DNA of 64,000 nucleotides from [Phialemoniopsis] sp. UDSM-2020 (taxonomy: Eukaryota; Ascomycota; Sordariomycetes; Thyridiales; Thyridiaceae): NCBI GenBank assembly GCA_018873225.1, contig JAEILZ010000008.1, positions 1 through 64,000 on the forward strand, read 5' to 3'. Below, in pieces: positions 21,987-32,742 of this stretch. The translations under genes and the position numbers were made by a program. Each line of letters begins with the position of its first letter. The first letter of the stretch is position 1. Under the pieces are notes generated by a model. That model worked only from the letters and a program-made list of their open reading frames with translations, searched no databases and had not been told where the DNA came from.

Positions 21987-22639
21987 TCAGCGTGTATGTT
22001 GGCATGAAGGGGTCGGGTTTTCGAGATGGACATCGATGGTGCGGTTCTATGAATGATCTAATTCGATACCCTTGATTAGTAGTTGTTATGTTGTAGACGG
22101 GACTGAGCGGAGGAGATACCTGGGAGCAGACGCGCTTGCACTTCCGAACCTAATGTTTACACGTGGTCTAGCCTGACAGCACGCTCTTCGGGTAGACACT
22201 AATTGCATCGCGCTTCCCGGCTGAAGACGAAGGCAAATACTCATATTCGATGCCACACGAAAGAAAGAGGCCATCATCCAGTGTGTTGATGCGAGATGGA
22301 TACGGTGATGGAGTGGACGTCGCGCGTCGCGGCATTGCACTACCAAAACAAGACCAGAAGTAACCTTAAAATTAGGGTTGAAGTGCGCCAAAACTTTAGT
22401 TAGCGGGGCATTGTCGCCATTACTAAGCCCAGGCTGGTGACGAAATTGCGCCAGCCAAGGAAAAATTGCGATTCCGCAACTCCGCCACTCCTGACAAAGC
22501 GGACCGGAGATTCCTTATCTACGGGCATCCTTATCGCCCTCAAATCAGTGACGACCATGCCCATCACGAGATGATGAGATGATGATCCTCGTCAAAACTA
22601 CCAGGTACACAAGATACATCTAAGACCTGACGGCCCCAG
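21987..22639. promoter_or_regulatory. Intergenic, regulator promoter
   Basis: No gene seen. It is the 3' flank of the pepsin-like gene and the upstream region of the next regulator. Scattered CCG/CGG triplets lie at 22465-22515; nothing else is distinctive. Confidence 0.3.
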
Positions 22640-24925
22640 ATGAGCCTGTCCAGCCACCGGCGTCCTAGCTCTGGGAGCGCAAGTGCCGAGGAGCCGCCTG
22701 TCAAGCGATCCCGCAAGCAGGTGTCGCGGGCCTGCGACTGGTGCCGCACGCGGCGTATTAGATGTGACAACGGCCAGCCATGCAAAGCGTGTCTCAAGAG
22801 AGATGCCGACTGCACCCGCGATGGCGTCGGTGCAGATGAGCCCCGAACTCTGCCACAAGCTTTGAGAGAAGTCGAGCGCTTAAGGTCCCGCATGCGGGAA
22901 CTGGAAACAGAGGCTCTCAAGCAGAGAACTTGGCCCCAGACACAGTTATATCAAGCCTCCGCGATACCGACGCCCGGCCACAGCTCGGAAGGGTCTATGT
23001 CAACCGCGCCCGATAAACTCGTTGCCTCTCCGTATTCGGTTAAAACTTCGAAGTGCGCGGCGACCGCTTCCCCCGCCTCTGCGCTCTCGAGGCGACCACA
23101 CTGGGAGGGTATCTATCTTGCTACAGCCCGGTCCAACCAACCCTCGTACTACGGACCATCCTCCATCTTCTACTTTGTCAGTCGCATCGGTGGCTATCTG
23201 GCTAAATCACTGCGCCAACCTTTTGCAGACCGGAGCATGCAGCCCAGAGGCGCTAGTCGAAATATGCACCTGGGCACCGCTGCCGACGAAAGCGCAGACC
23301 AGACACCCGCTCCCGACGTCGCCGGACGAGGGGCTTCGCTTTCTCGTGTGCGGGAAGAAGCGTTCTTGCGTTTATTCTGGGAAGGATATCATTGCATCTT
23401 ACCGATTATCGACGAGACGGAGTTCCGGAAGCACTACGCGTCCCTTTGGGAGCCCACTCGCAAGCGCCGAAAGCACAGCGCTCTTGTCGATATCGTCCTA
23501 GCGCTTTGTCTACAATATAGTTACGCCTTCGTCCCGCGCGGTGCCGGAGCCTCAGAAGTAAGTGCGTCATCGACGGGTGATGCAACTCTGGCGGGACGGT
23601 GGTACTTTCGCCGCTCGCAGTCCCTCATCACCGCCGACCTCGAAAGTCCCTCCATACACACCATCCAATGCTACATCTTGATGGGCGTCTATCTTTGCTG
23701 CGCATCCTTCCACAACATGTGCCACATGATCATTGGCCAGGCGGTCCGTGCCGCTCAAGTCGTCGGCCTTCACCTCGAGCCACCATCAAACCTCCCCTCG
23801 GGCGAGAGGGAACTGCGCAAGAGGGTCTGGTGGATGCTCTGGGCATTGGACGCAAGGATTTCTGCCAAGCTTGGCCGGCCCTTTCTAATTGACTGGGCCC
23901 AGGTCACAGTGACACAGCCGGCTGATGACCCCAACACAGCTGCTTACAACGGGGCGGTCCTTGGCTCCCAAGACTCGCAGGTTACCTGGCTGAGCTACTC
24001 ATTATATCTCCAGAAGCTCCTCATCTCCATGGTCGATATCTATGACGCTTTGTTAGTCGACTTTGGCGAGGTCATACAACGCAAGGGCATCAAATGTCCG
24101 TACCATGACTCCGAGGCACTTGAGTCTTGCGCTGTCAAACTCGCCGCTCAGCTACCCACCTTGACCAGATCGTGGAAGGAATGTGTTCCCATGGGCTTAA
24201 AGACATCCCGCCGCAGTGGTGGCGAGCCGATGTCAACCGACCGGACTGCTGCCAGCCTCGATGATATCGTGCCGGCCTGGCTACAGCTCCAGCGACTGTG
24301 CCTGGAGCTTATGTATCACAACGTCATCATCAACTTGACAAGACCGTTTATTACATTCTACACAGATGCAAACACTTACACACCAATGGCCGAGCGACTC
24401 GCTACAACGTGCGCTGAGCACTCCGTCGCCTTCACGCTCCTGATGCATCAAGCGGTCACAGAGACAGATATCATGGGAGGGTGGACCGAGTATTTCAGCT
24501 TGCAATGGAACGCAGCTGTGACACTGGTGGGTTTTGGGCTAGCGTATCCACTGCACCCGGCTGCAACGAGAGTCCGCCAAGCTGTAGACAAGGCCATAGC
24601 CATCTTTGACATTTTCGGCAAGAACTTCGACGTCAGCGCCGATGCGGCGGCTATCACACGGGACCTCACAAGCAAGATGGACAAGCTGGCAGGTCAGCTG
24701 GTCGGAGCAAACCTCGGCGATGATATCGTGGCCGAAAGCGCGGCTGTTTCAACCGAAGCCTGTCCTCCAGGGAACGAGCTCGCCTGGCTTGACCCGTCTC
24801 AACAGTCTGACCCCACACAATTCAGTCAGTTTATGGACTGGGCAATGTCAGTGGACTCTTATAACAATTATGACGATCTTTTCAACGTGGGAGATGGTAT
24901 GGATCTATGGGCGCCAGCAACCTGA
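22640..24925 (+). CDS. Zn2Cys6 transcription factor
   Basis: Intronless, 761 residues. The zinc cluster at residues 34-60 (CDWCRTRRIRC, CKACLKRDADC; C-x2-C-x6-C-x5-C-x2-C-x6-C) is followed by a leucine-rich coiled coil (LREVERLRSRMRELETEAL). The fungal-specific domain begins around EEAFLRLFWEGYHCILPIIDE and includes LRKRVWWMLWALDARISAKLGRP. The architecture resembles the XlnR/AmyR-like polysaccharide and sugar regulators, but no specific orthologue can be claimed. It is convergent with the Old Yellow Enzyme gene (301 bp between stops; nothing distinct in that gap). Confidence 0.9.
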   Translation: MSLSSHRRPSSGSASAEEPPVKRSRKQVSRACDWCRTRRIRCDNGQPCKACLKRDADCTRDGVGADEPRTLPQALREVERLRSRMRELETEALKQRTWPQTQLYQASAIPTPGHSSEGSMSTAPDKLVASPYSVKTSKCAATASPASALSRRPHWEGIYLATARSNQPSYYGPSSIFYFVSRIGGYLAKSLRQPFADRSMQPRGASRNMHLGTAADESADQTPAPDVAGRGASLSRVREEAFLRLFWEGYHCILPIIDETEFRKHYASLWEPTRKRRKHSALVDIVLALCLQYSYAFVPRGAGASEVSASSTGDATLAGRWYFRRSQSLITADLESPSIHTIQCYILMGVYLCCASFHNMCHMIIGQAVRAAQVVGLHLEPPSNLPSGERELRKRVWWMLWALDARISAKLGRPFLIDWAQVTVTQPADDPNTAAYNGAVLGSQDSQVTWLSYSLYLQKLLISMVDIYDALLVDFGEVIQRKGIKCPYHDSEALESCAVKLAAQLPTLTRSWKECVPMGLKTSRRSGGEPMSTDRTAASLDDIVPAWLQLQRLCLELMYHNVIINLTRPFITFYTDANTYTPMAERLATTCAEHSVAFTLLMHQAVTETDIMGGWTEYFSLQWNAAVTLVGFGLAYPLHPAATRVRQAVDKAIAIFDIFGKNFDVSADAAAITRDLTSKMDKLAGQLVGANLGDDIVAESAAVSTEACPPGNELAWLDPSQQSDPTQFSQFMDWAMSVDSYNNYDDLFNVGDGMDLWAPAT

Positions 24926-25226
24926 TTCTGTGAAACCGAATAAGTTCATAGTAATCTCACTGGACACTTTATACAAGACATCAAAAGCAAATGTATTGTT
25001 GTTGGAACATCACTTATATGGAATTGAAGATTTCGAAACATATTGGGTACTTCCTCATTCACCACTGCAATTAGTGCATGGAATCAAATTCCTAGAGCAA
25101 AGCATAGTACACAGCTGAAAATCAATCTGCCCTCGTATTTGATCAGATAATCATATGGTGTAACTTTTTTCTATCAAACTAATTCTCAATGTATAATGAC
25201 CCGCTGTCTAACAATTCCTATGATCC
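24926..25226. other. Convergent intergenic gap
   Basis: 3' flanks of the regulator and the Old Yellow Enzyme genes. It is AT-rich and has no supported gene or structure. Confidence 0.4.
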
Positions 25227-26489
25227 TCATGCTTCTACTGAAGCTACCAACTTTGCCTCAGGGCTTGCCACCAGTGAACCCGTGTTTCGAGCCAGATTGT
25301 GTTGACTCGTCGCCTCTTCGGCAACGACGGTATTGTTGGATTTGGGGTTGGCCCTCAAGAATTCTTTGCTGAAGGGATAGTCGTTGTAGCCAGTCTCAGA
25401 CTTGTTGATGTAAAACGTGGACCGATGATAATCATTCAGCGGGATCTGATGACGCATCCTGAAAACCAAGTCAGGGTTGGAGAGGAAGTACCGTCCAAAT
25501 CCGACTATCACATCCCACTTCTGGTAGTGCTGCTCAAGGGCTGCCGCTGCTGTGTCGGCCCGATACCCACCGGCCACCATGACAGGAGACAGGTTATCCC
25601 ATATCTCCAAGATGAAGTTCAGAGTTTTCCCTTCGTTGTGCACCTTGTCGTTGAAGATGAGGGCACCGGGGTCGCCGGTAGCTTCCACGAGAGACAGATA
25701 TGCAAGCTTATGGCTCATGGCCTTGAGCTGTCCAATAAGATACGTGTAAAGTGCTCGAGAGTCAGACTTTGCTGAACCTTGGAAGTGAGCAAAGGGAGAT
25801 AGCCGCAGCGCAACGCGTTCTGCGCCAATGGCGGCGACAACGGCCTGGACCACCTCGAGGGTGAGCCGCGACCGATTTTCGATGGAGCCGCCCCATCGGT
25901 CAGTGCGCTTGTTGATCCCGTCAGACAAGAACTGGTCTAGCATATATCCGTGGGCCGAGTGGATTTCCACCCCATCGGCACCAGCTGCGATGGCACGCTT
26001 TGCGGTGTCGACAAAGGCTTGAATGGTGTCCAGGTTTTCGGCCTCCGTCATCTCCTTCGGTGTTACGGTAGAGTTGGGAAGAGGCACGTCACTGCTCGAC
26101 CGGTACGGGAGTCCACGCTCCTCCATGTAATCGGCGTCGGATGCGCGGCCCATGGCCCAGATCTGCTGAAAGTAATACGATCCTTGTGCGTGTACGCCGG
26201 CAATGATCTTTCGCCAGCCCTCAACTTGGGCATCCGAGACGAAACCTGGAAGATTCCGCTGACCTTCTTCGCCGTGTGCAATGGCCGTAGCCTCGGAGAT
26301 GACGAGTGTCCCGGGAGCGGAGGCTCGATCCGAGTAGTACTTTTGCATAAAGTCGAGCGGGACATGAGCGTCGTCGTTACGGTAGCGAGTCAGTGGTGCA
26401 AATACCACTCGATGCTGGAGATTCATGGTGCCGACTTGAAGCGGCTTGAATAGCCGCGAGTCTGATGGTGACAAGCTCGAGGAAGTCAT
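25227..26489 (-). CDS. Old Yellow Enzyme (NADH:flavin oxidoreductase)
   Basis: Intronless, 420 residues. It is an FMN ene-reductase that reduces activated C=C bonds of enals, enones or nitro compounds. A TIM barrel begins with LFKPLQVGTMNLQHRVVFAPLTR. The substrate-binding pair is H177 and H180 in HSAHGYMLDQF, followed by INKRTDRWGGSIENRSRL and the FMN phosphate segment VGFGRYFLSNPDLV. In QIWAMGR the usual His of the QLWHxGR motif is Ala. The start ATG at 26489 gives a normal N-terminus. The promoter carries a TTACTAA Yap1-type site, so redox or electrophile induction is likely (inference). Confidence 0.92.
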   Translation of the reverse strand: MTSSSLSPSDSRLFKPLQVGTMNLQHRVVFAPLTRYRNDDAHVPLDFMQKYYSDRASAPGTLVISEATAIAHGEEGQRNLPGFVSDAQVEGWRKIIAGVHAQGSYYFQQIWAMGRASDADYMEERGLPYRSSSDVPLPNSTVTPKEMTEAENLDTIQAFVDTAKRAIAAGADGVEIHSAHGYMLDQFLSDGINKRTDRWGGSIENRSRLTLEVVQAVVAAIGAERVALRLSPFAHFQGSAKSDSRALYTYLIGQLKAMSHKLAYLSLVEATGDPGALIFNDKVHNEGKTLNFILEIWDNLSPVMVAGGYRADTAAAALEQHYQKWDVIVGFGRYFLSNPDLVFRMRHQIPLNDYHRSTFYINKSETGYNDYPFSKEFLRANPKSNNTVVAEEATSQHNLARNTGSLVASPEAKLVASVEA

Positions 26490-26907
26490 TGTGCTGGGTG
26501 TGTATTGTAGTGTAGTATTTAATGGCAGATAGTGGGCAGAGGCAATGATGAGTGGATGATCTTGGTAAGTATGCTTTCAAGATGCAATGGCAGGTAATGT
26601 ATATCTTGTGATTCTTAAGATGGATCATGTCTCTCAGTCGTGAAGGCAGGAGTTCCATTTATACCAGTTCAACCAGATGGACGGGACAAGCCGTGATGGT
26701 GGTGGACGGAGAGGGCGGAGCGGAGTGGCGGAACGGAGAAGCGGAATGACTCAGCTGCACCCACGCGTCATTACTAATTTCGCGCCAACATCATGCAGAT
26801 CAAGTTGAAATCAATGTACTCGAAAGAAAAAGCATCTGATAAGTATTCTCTTCCTATATTGGATATTCCACAATGAGTACTTTTCAGACGCAGAATGCTC
26901 GGGTGCC
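26490..26907. promoter_or_regulatory. Old Yellow Enzyme promoter
   Basis: Upstream of the Old Yellow Enzyme start are six CGGA repeats at 26707, 26716, 26721, 26729, 26734 and 26742, then TGACTCA (26747-26753; AP-1/Gcn4-type), then TTACTAA (26771-26777; the canonical Yap1 response element). All lie 215-290 bp from the ATG. The far side is the 3' flank of the SDR gene. Confidence 0.5.
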
Positions 26908-27873
26908 TCAGAAGTCGAATCTCTGGCCCACCAAGCTTTCAGAGACACTCCAGCAGCGCTTCGCAAGCTCAGGATCTGTGGCGTGATCGAGAGCCTCTAC
27001 GGGCTGACAGTCTTGGATGTAGGCGCCAGCAAAGGCATCGAGTGCCGGGTCGAGCGCAGCCGCGACGATGGGCGCTGCACCCTGCTCCACCGACTTGAAC
27101 GAGAACGTGTCTGCTGGGAAGGGGCGGCCCGTGTTCTTCAGAGTCACTGGAAACATCTGTGCAAAGTCGTCCTCCACCAAGTGCGCCCCGAGTCCAGTCA
27201 TTATGACGCCAGGGTGTACCGAATATGCTCGAACGCCGCGATCTTGAAGACGACGCGACAACTCGACGCAGAATAGATTGACGGCCGTCTTCGCGGAACC
27301 GTATGCCGTCCAGCCCTCGTAATCTTTCCCGTCCCTGAAGTTAGGATCGTCGAAACGGAATGGAGCAATCCGGTAGCCGTTGCTAGTGAGGGCAACGATA
27401 CGAGCTCCAGGGCCCGCGGCCAGCAATTTGGGCAAAATGAGGTTGGTGAGCAAAAAATGACCCAAGTGATTGGCTGAGAGGGTCAGCTCGTTGCCCTGCT
27501 TGTCCTTTGTGTACTCCTTGATGTCCATGATACCGGCACTGTTGATGACGACATCGATGTGGGAGATCTGTTCGTTTTCGTTGATATTCTGGGCTGCGGC
27601 ACGGACACTGTCGAAGTCGGTGAGATCGCACGCGACAAAAGTTGTCTTGATGGCCGGATCAACTGCCGAGATCTGCTTGATCGTCTCTGTGACCTTGGCT
27701 TCGCTTCGAGCCAGGAGGATGAAGTGCGCTGGAGATTGTTGAGCGAGAGCGACCAGGGCACCTGCAGCAAGCCCGCCACCTGCACCGGTGATGAGGAATG
27801 TTCGCTGCTTCACCTGGGCTGCGAAGGCTGCCGCCACCTCCTCAGCCTTGCTAGTTGAATCAAAGGAGACCAT
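26908..27873 (-). CDS. Short-chain dehydrogenase (retinol-dehydrogenase-like)
   Basis: Intronless, 321 residues. It is a classical-type SDR with the nucleotide motif TGAGGGLAAG (29-38; the last Gly of TGxxxGxG is Ala). Other features are CDLTDFDSVRAA, INSAGIM (NNAG variant), NHLGHFLLTNL, LTSNGYR and the catalytic YGSAK with upstream Ser. Its length and the HPG segment near the C-terminus match the WWOX/retinol dehydrogenase-like branch, usually NADP-linked. It lies head to tail with the Old Yellow Enzyme, so the two could act on related enone/carbonyl compounds (inference). Confidence 0.9.
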   Translation of the reverse strand: MVSFDSTSKAEEVAAAFAAQVKQRTFLITGAGGGLAAGALVALAQQSPAHFILLARSEAKVTETIKQISAVDPAIKTTFVACDLTDFDSVRAAAQNINENEQISHIDVVINSAGIMDIKEYTKDKQGNELTLSANHLGHFLLTNLILPKLLAAGPGARIVALTSNGYRIAPFRFDDPNFRDGKDYEGWTAYGSAKTAVNLFCVELSRRLQDRGVRAYSVHPGVIMTGLGAHLVEDDFAQMFPVTLKNTGRPFPADTFSFKSVEQGAAPIVAAALDPALDAFAGAYIQDCQPVEALDHATDPELAKRCWSVSESLVGQRFDF

Positions 27874-28609
27874 GACTATTGAACCTGAATTGTAAGAGAG
27901 CTTTGATCGCTAGAGACAGTCCGGACGGAGCTGAGGATCTCTCTGCCTGTCCAAGACATGCTGGTCCTTTTGTATCCATCTCGACAGTCGTTGGAAATTG
28001 GCTGAGTAATACCTCTCAGTGGCTCTGAAACGGAACCATGTCTTGGCGACCTTCGTTCAGCTTCTGTGCATATTGCCATCGTGGACAACAATTCGTCCGT
28101 TACAATGAGTGCTTGCTAATCAGTCCGGTCTTAGATATTTTCAGACATCCTAAGACCGGAAACCTTCATAACAGTCGCGATAATTGCCCAAAAAGGATAA
28201 GCCTGGCGGACACGGAATTCTGTGGGGCTTGACAAATTGGGTGCTCAATCCCGCCTCCTCTTCTTCGTGTCCATTCAAAGCTAGCAAGGATCAGAGGGAA
28301 AGTCACACATGTATATCATGTGGATAAGTTGGCACTGTTTTTCAATCATCAAATTGACATTTTGAAACGGTATTAGAAGCACTACACAGTAAATCTGCGG
28401 CTTGCATTGAAGCGGGCTTCATTGGTAAGGCTGAGAAGATCGAACCGAAGTCGGATAGAGGCACGTGAGTATGTTAAACGGCACGCCAAATACAAGCTTG
28501 TATGCGATGTCCAGTCTACATAACGGCACTCTCCAGATGATTATACAACCGTGTCTTTGTTTCTATTCTAGACAAAACCGCTCCGTGTCCGCTCAAGGAC
28601 AGATCTGGT
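27874..28609. promoter_or_regulatory. SDR promoter and 3' flank of hydantoinase
   Basis: No gene seen. It contains a perfect 11 bp inverted repeat, TCCGGTCTTAG (28124-28134) and CTAAGACCGGA (28150-28160), separated by 15 bp. This is a possible operator or a remnant of a small inverted-repeat element. Confidence 0.35.
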
Positions 28610-31600
28610 CTACGGTTTGAACTGTTGAATGACGGAATTGGACTTCTGCCAAGTCTGCTCGAATGGTTGATATTTCATGTCGAGACTGCGAGAGAAGCAT
28701 ATTTGTCAGTGCTTTGAGGTTACCGATAGGAGGCCAGAATGGACAGTCCACTCACCCAAAGGAGGCCGGGTTACTAGCTTGCATTCCTTGACTCGTAGTC
28801 CATAGTGGATGCGCGGGCATTGCAATAACAGACACAAGCAGACCATAACGTAGCTCATGTGTCGAAAGCGCGCTCCCGGCTGTGTCCAGAACTGTAATAA
28901 GATCTGGCGTCGTGCATACCGGCTGTTGTGTGCCATCCGGCTCTTTCGTTGCGGCGTAGAGGAACTCGTTCTACTAGTATTTAGCGCGACTGGATTCGTG
29001 CTGCGGAAGTCATGGTTGATCTTACCTGATACTGAAGTATCATAGGACGCGAGTCGGTATCGCGCTCCTGAGCTGTCCCGCCCTCTTCGTCACTTGCCTT
29101 CTCTATCGTTGCTGTTCCGATAGTCCAACCACCTTTCACTTCTCTTGAGATACCAATGATACGGCCAACAAAGAGAGATCGGCAACCGGGGATTACTTTC
29201 ACCTGCAACTAGCAGTTAGCCGACGAATCAAGACTGGAGAAGTGGAAGGGATTGTTACCAATGACTGAACAACATCCTGTTTCTCCTGTCTCGCGGACAA
29301 GATCGCCCTCCCAATGTACCACGCCTGCGAAATTGTATCGTGACATGTGTACTGGCGTAAGCTGGCTCCGGATATACCATGGGCAAAAGCGGTGAACAGT
29401 CCCAACTCGATACATACGCATCGCAGAAGACGCTCCAGTCTATCTGCGCTCTCAACCTCCGCGACAATCTGAGCATTGCCTCGAGCATCGGCCAACACTG
29501 CTGGCGCCGGCTGTTCCGCGTTGTAGACAAACGGCAAACACATGTCAACCTTTGGAAAGGCGCGACCTAGCGTGTCGGCGTCGAGGACAGGCAGATTCAT
29601 GGACGCTGCTGTCGCGAAAGCACGCATGCCGTTAGATCCGCCAATCTCACCTGCTGCGAGCCCGGCAAAGGCCGAAGAGCCGCCTTTCAGCTGCAGATAC
29701 TGGGCGAGTTTATCGCACGCAAGGCGGAGCTCATCTTCACCAGCCAAGCGCTCGTTCGAGACAGTTGGGGCCCTAGTTATCAGTTAGATCCGCCTTCAGC
29801 TTACCAACACTTGTGACTTACCCAACAAATGCTACAATTGCCTACACACCTGGGTCAATCATCGTGTCTCTCTAGTTGGGCTTCGGGCTCCTTACCACTC
29901 GGGCGTTATCCGCGACAGTTTCTGGGTCTACGACCCTCATTCTGCCTTCCGGCAAGCTCCTCAGCGCCTGCACAGACTGGAGATATGCCGAGTATACTGA
30001 TCCACCACCGCCGGTGCCTAGGACGCCGCAGCCCTCGGCTATGAAGGCAAGGTCAGTCTCTGAGATCATCCATTCTCCCGCCGCGGTGATCTCCGGCCGG
30101 TAAGTAGCAAAGTCTACTTCTGGCACAGCCGCTTTGTGTGAAAGAGGCTTGCTCGGGCTTTCCACATGTTCCTGCGCCTCAAATTCCCCCTTTTCAGAGG
30201 GCTTCCTACGTCCAACTATTGACTTTGCCCATCCCAATTCGCCGCACTACGCTGGTCAGCAGTGGCTTGAAAGATGGAAGAGGTTGCGTTGGGACATACT
30301 GCACGGATGATTACGCGAAATGCCGCGTTGGTAGCGTATTGTAGGGGAATGCAATCAACCTCCGCAATCCTGACCGTGTCTTGGATTGCGCCGTTGCGAG
30401 AGGTAGCCTCAATCGCTTCCGCCTTCATCTCGTCGACGATAGCTTCTTGTTTGCGATCGCCTGGGATGATGATCCTGTCTACTTCTCCGGATATCTGCGC
30501 AACTCGTCAGTGGCATAATCCATGGCCGCGAAACGCCACTCACCTTAGCAATTGCAGCACCAACAGCATTGGCCACTGTGTAAAATGGTGGCCTGATACA
30601 AGCCTTGACGTTGTCCAGATCATCTAGCTGAATGATAGACCCGCCCCCTACGAGTAGGAGGACCACCTCCCGGTCCGATACTTTCATGTTTTCGATGCTG
30701 CGCTCTAGTTGCCTCTTGATATAGTGCCGGGCTTTTGCGACCATGGTGTCTTCTACGTCGACGGCCACACTTCCCGAGAAGAGCTTTTCGTGGCCGCTGG
30801 CGACGACGATATCACTAGCGGTAAGTACAGTGCCTCCAAAGCACTTGCTGAGTGATGAGAGTTTGTAGCCTACTGAGGTCGGGCCTACAGTCACCCGACC
30901 ATCATCGTGCTCTATGACTTGCGACCCTCCTCCAAGACCGATGCTGACAAGTTCGGGCATGCTGAAAGCTGTGCGCACGCCACCGACCTTCACCGTTGCG
31001 GGTGACTGCCGTGGAAAACCAGAAGGCGAAAGCGCGGCAAAGTCTGACGTCGTGCCTCCAATGTCTACCATGATGACCTGTGATGTGCTCGGGTCTATTT
31101 CCGTCTCCTTGTCATGTATTCCCGACAGAAACAGGGCCCCGGTCAGCGAGTTCTGTAACTGTCAGCAACTTCCCCAATAGTTATGTGCAGCCAGCGATAT
31201 GGATAACCTACGGTTGCTCCAGATGAGAAGGTCTTGATTGGAAGCCGCATGGCAGTCTCGGTCTCCATAACGGTGCCATCATTCTGCGTGAGGTATAATG
31301 GACAGTCTAGATGTAGCGAATGGAACGCACGTTCGAAGCTCCGTATGGTCCGGCGTCCAAAGTCAAGAATGCTCGCATTCAGAATAGCAGCGTTCTCTCG
31401 TTCTATGAATGCCGAGTTGCCAATGTCTCGCGAGCAAACGACGTCTAGGCTGGGTAGTGTCTCGAGGAGAAGGTCGCGAACGTACTCTTCCTGCGTAGGA
31501 GAGCTTGAATCGAGCGGTGAGAAGACCCCAATGACAACCGCCGCGTCTATTCCGGCGTCCTTGAGAGTCTGTGAGAACTCACGTATCTCCGCATTGTTGA

Positions 31601-32226
31601 CTTTGCTGATCGTCCGGCCGTCGACTATGGACATTTCACAGTCAGTAACGAGCTCAGTAGTTTATGCCTGGAGGAAGGGGAAAATTGTACTTTCAAGACC
31701 ACCCGAGAAGTATCCAACCGGCCCTTCGACGGTGTCACGCAGTGCTTGAGGCCAGTCGGAGAACGGAGCGATTTCTCTTCCAAATGGTCCACAAAGCCGG
31801 AGGACGGCAACACGCTTCAGTCTCGACGAGTCCCGTTGAGTGACGGCGTTGATGAAATGCGTTGTGCCTATGTTGATGGAGAGAACATCTTCACTTGGCA
31901 CGTTGGCTTGCTCAAGGACTTGCTTGACTGCGCCACAGATGCCGGAGGTAACGTCCGCCGTGGTCTGCGATTTGCTACTCGCCAAGACGGTGAGGTTCGG
32001 CACCTTGCTCAATGTTGAGTCCGAGCAACCGACAAGTGCCGCATCGGTATTAGTGCCACCTTGTGCGGTCAGTACAAATAGATGCCTCGAAGCAAAGGAC
32101 GAATGCACCCAAGCGTCTCAACAACAGCATAGCGACACTGGCGAGCAAGTGATAGACATGGTAAAGTGAAAGGCACGTACCGACATCAACACCGATTCGG
32201 AATTTCTGCCATCCGAGCGAGCCCAT
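28610..32226 (-). CDS. Hydantoinase/oxoprolinase fused to DUF917 (S-Me-THD) domain
   Basis: Eleven exons (32226-32181, 32059-31691, 31624-31212, 31152-30544, 30494-30300, 30246-29896, 29841-29822, 29772-29259, 29202-29026, 28970-28756, 28685-28610) join in frame to 994 residues. Residues 1-560 form a hydantoinase A/oxoprolinase unit: the ATP-binding motifs GVDVGGTNTDAALV near the start and MVDIGGTTSDFAAL, then LGGGSQV. Residues about 600-994 form a DUF917 domain (FIAEGCGVLGTGGGGSVY, AIVAFVGAPTVSNER, GISGASL). That family is now linked to S-methyl-thiohydantoin desulfurization. The two activities would remove sulfur from a thiohydantoin and open a hydantoin ring. Exon 7 is only 20 bases. It shares a promoter with an NCS1 permease. 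No start other than 32226 fits. Confidence 0.88.
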
Positions 32227-32742
32227 TGTTAAGAAATGACGTGGGTGTAGTCACGTACAACAACGAACAAGTAGCTCAAAGCGTCGGTGTGTGCTCTGTG
32301 GTGTTCTTATCTTACTCAACAGTCGAAGCTTTCGACGCTACTTCGCTTTTAGTCTTTTGTAGGGGTCCAAAGATTGTGGTTGTTCCCATGGTGTCGGAAT
32401 TAGATAACGATCCCGTGGGGCACGGCTCGGCATGTTCGGTTGCTGATTGGTGGATTTAACATGGGTGAGTTCCCAATCGCGTCTCCCCTGGCAAATCTTT
32501 ACCGTGACACGAGGTTTTACTTTCTGTCTCCCGCAAGTTCCAGGATGCACTCAAAATGCTGTCTTGACACCCCGAGATAAGAGCATTTCTCCCCAGCTTT
32601 GCAAGATAGCTAGCAACTTCCCCTCACGGAACCCTACTGGGTATAAGTTGATGGCCAAGGTTCGATCCCGGAAGCCATTTCGTCTCGTCATTTGACCCCA
32701 TACTTTTTTTCTACTTGTTGACAAAACACCACACGGAAAGAG
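32227..32742. promoter_or_regulatory. Divergent promoter with GATA sites
   Basis: Shared by the hydantoinase fusion and the permease. GATA-factor motifs: AGATAAG on the minus strand (32306-32312), GATAA (32403-32407), and AGATAAG (32575-32581). This spacing in a divergent catabolic promoter is typical of nitrogen-catabolite control by an AreA-like factor. No gene was seen here. A tRNA-like GGTTCGATCCC (about 32659) has no matching stem. Confidence 0.5.

Noticed and set aside
32655..32672. tRNA-like B-box GGTTCGATCCC
   Set aside because: Flanking bases do not form a T-stem and no acceptor, D or anticodon arms could be found upstream.
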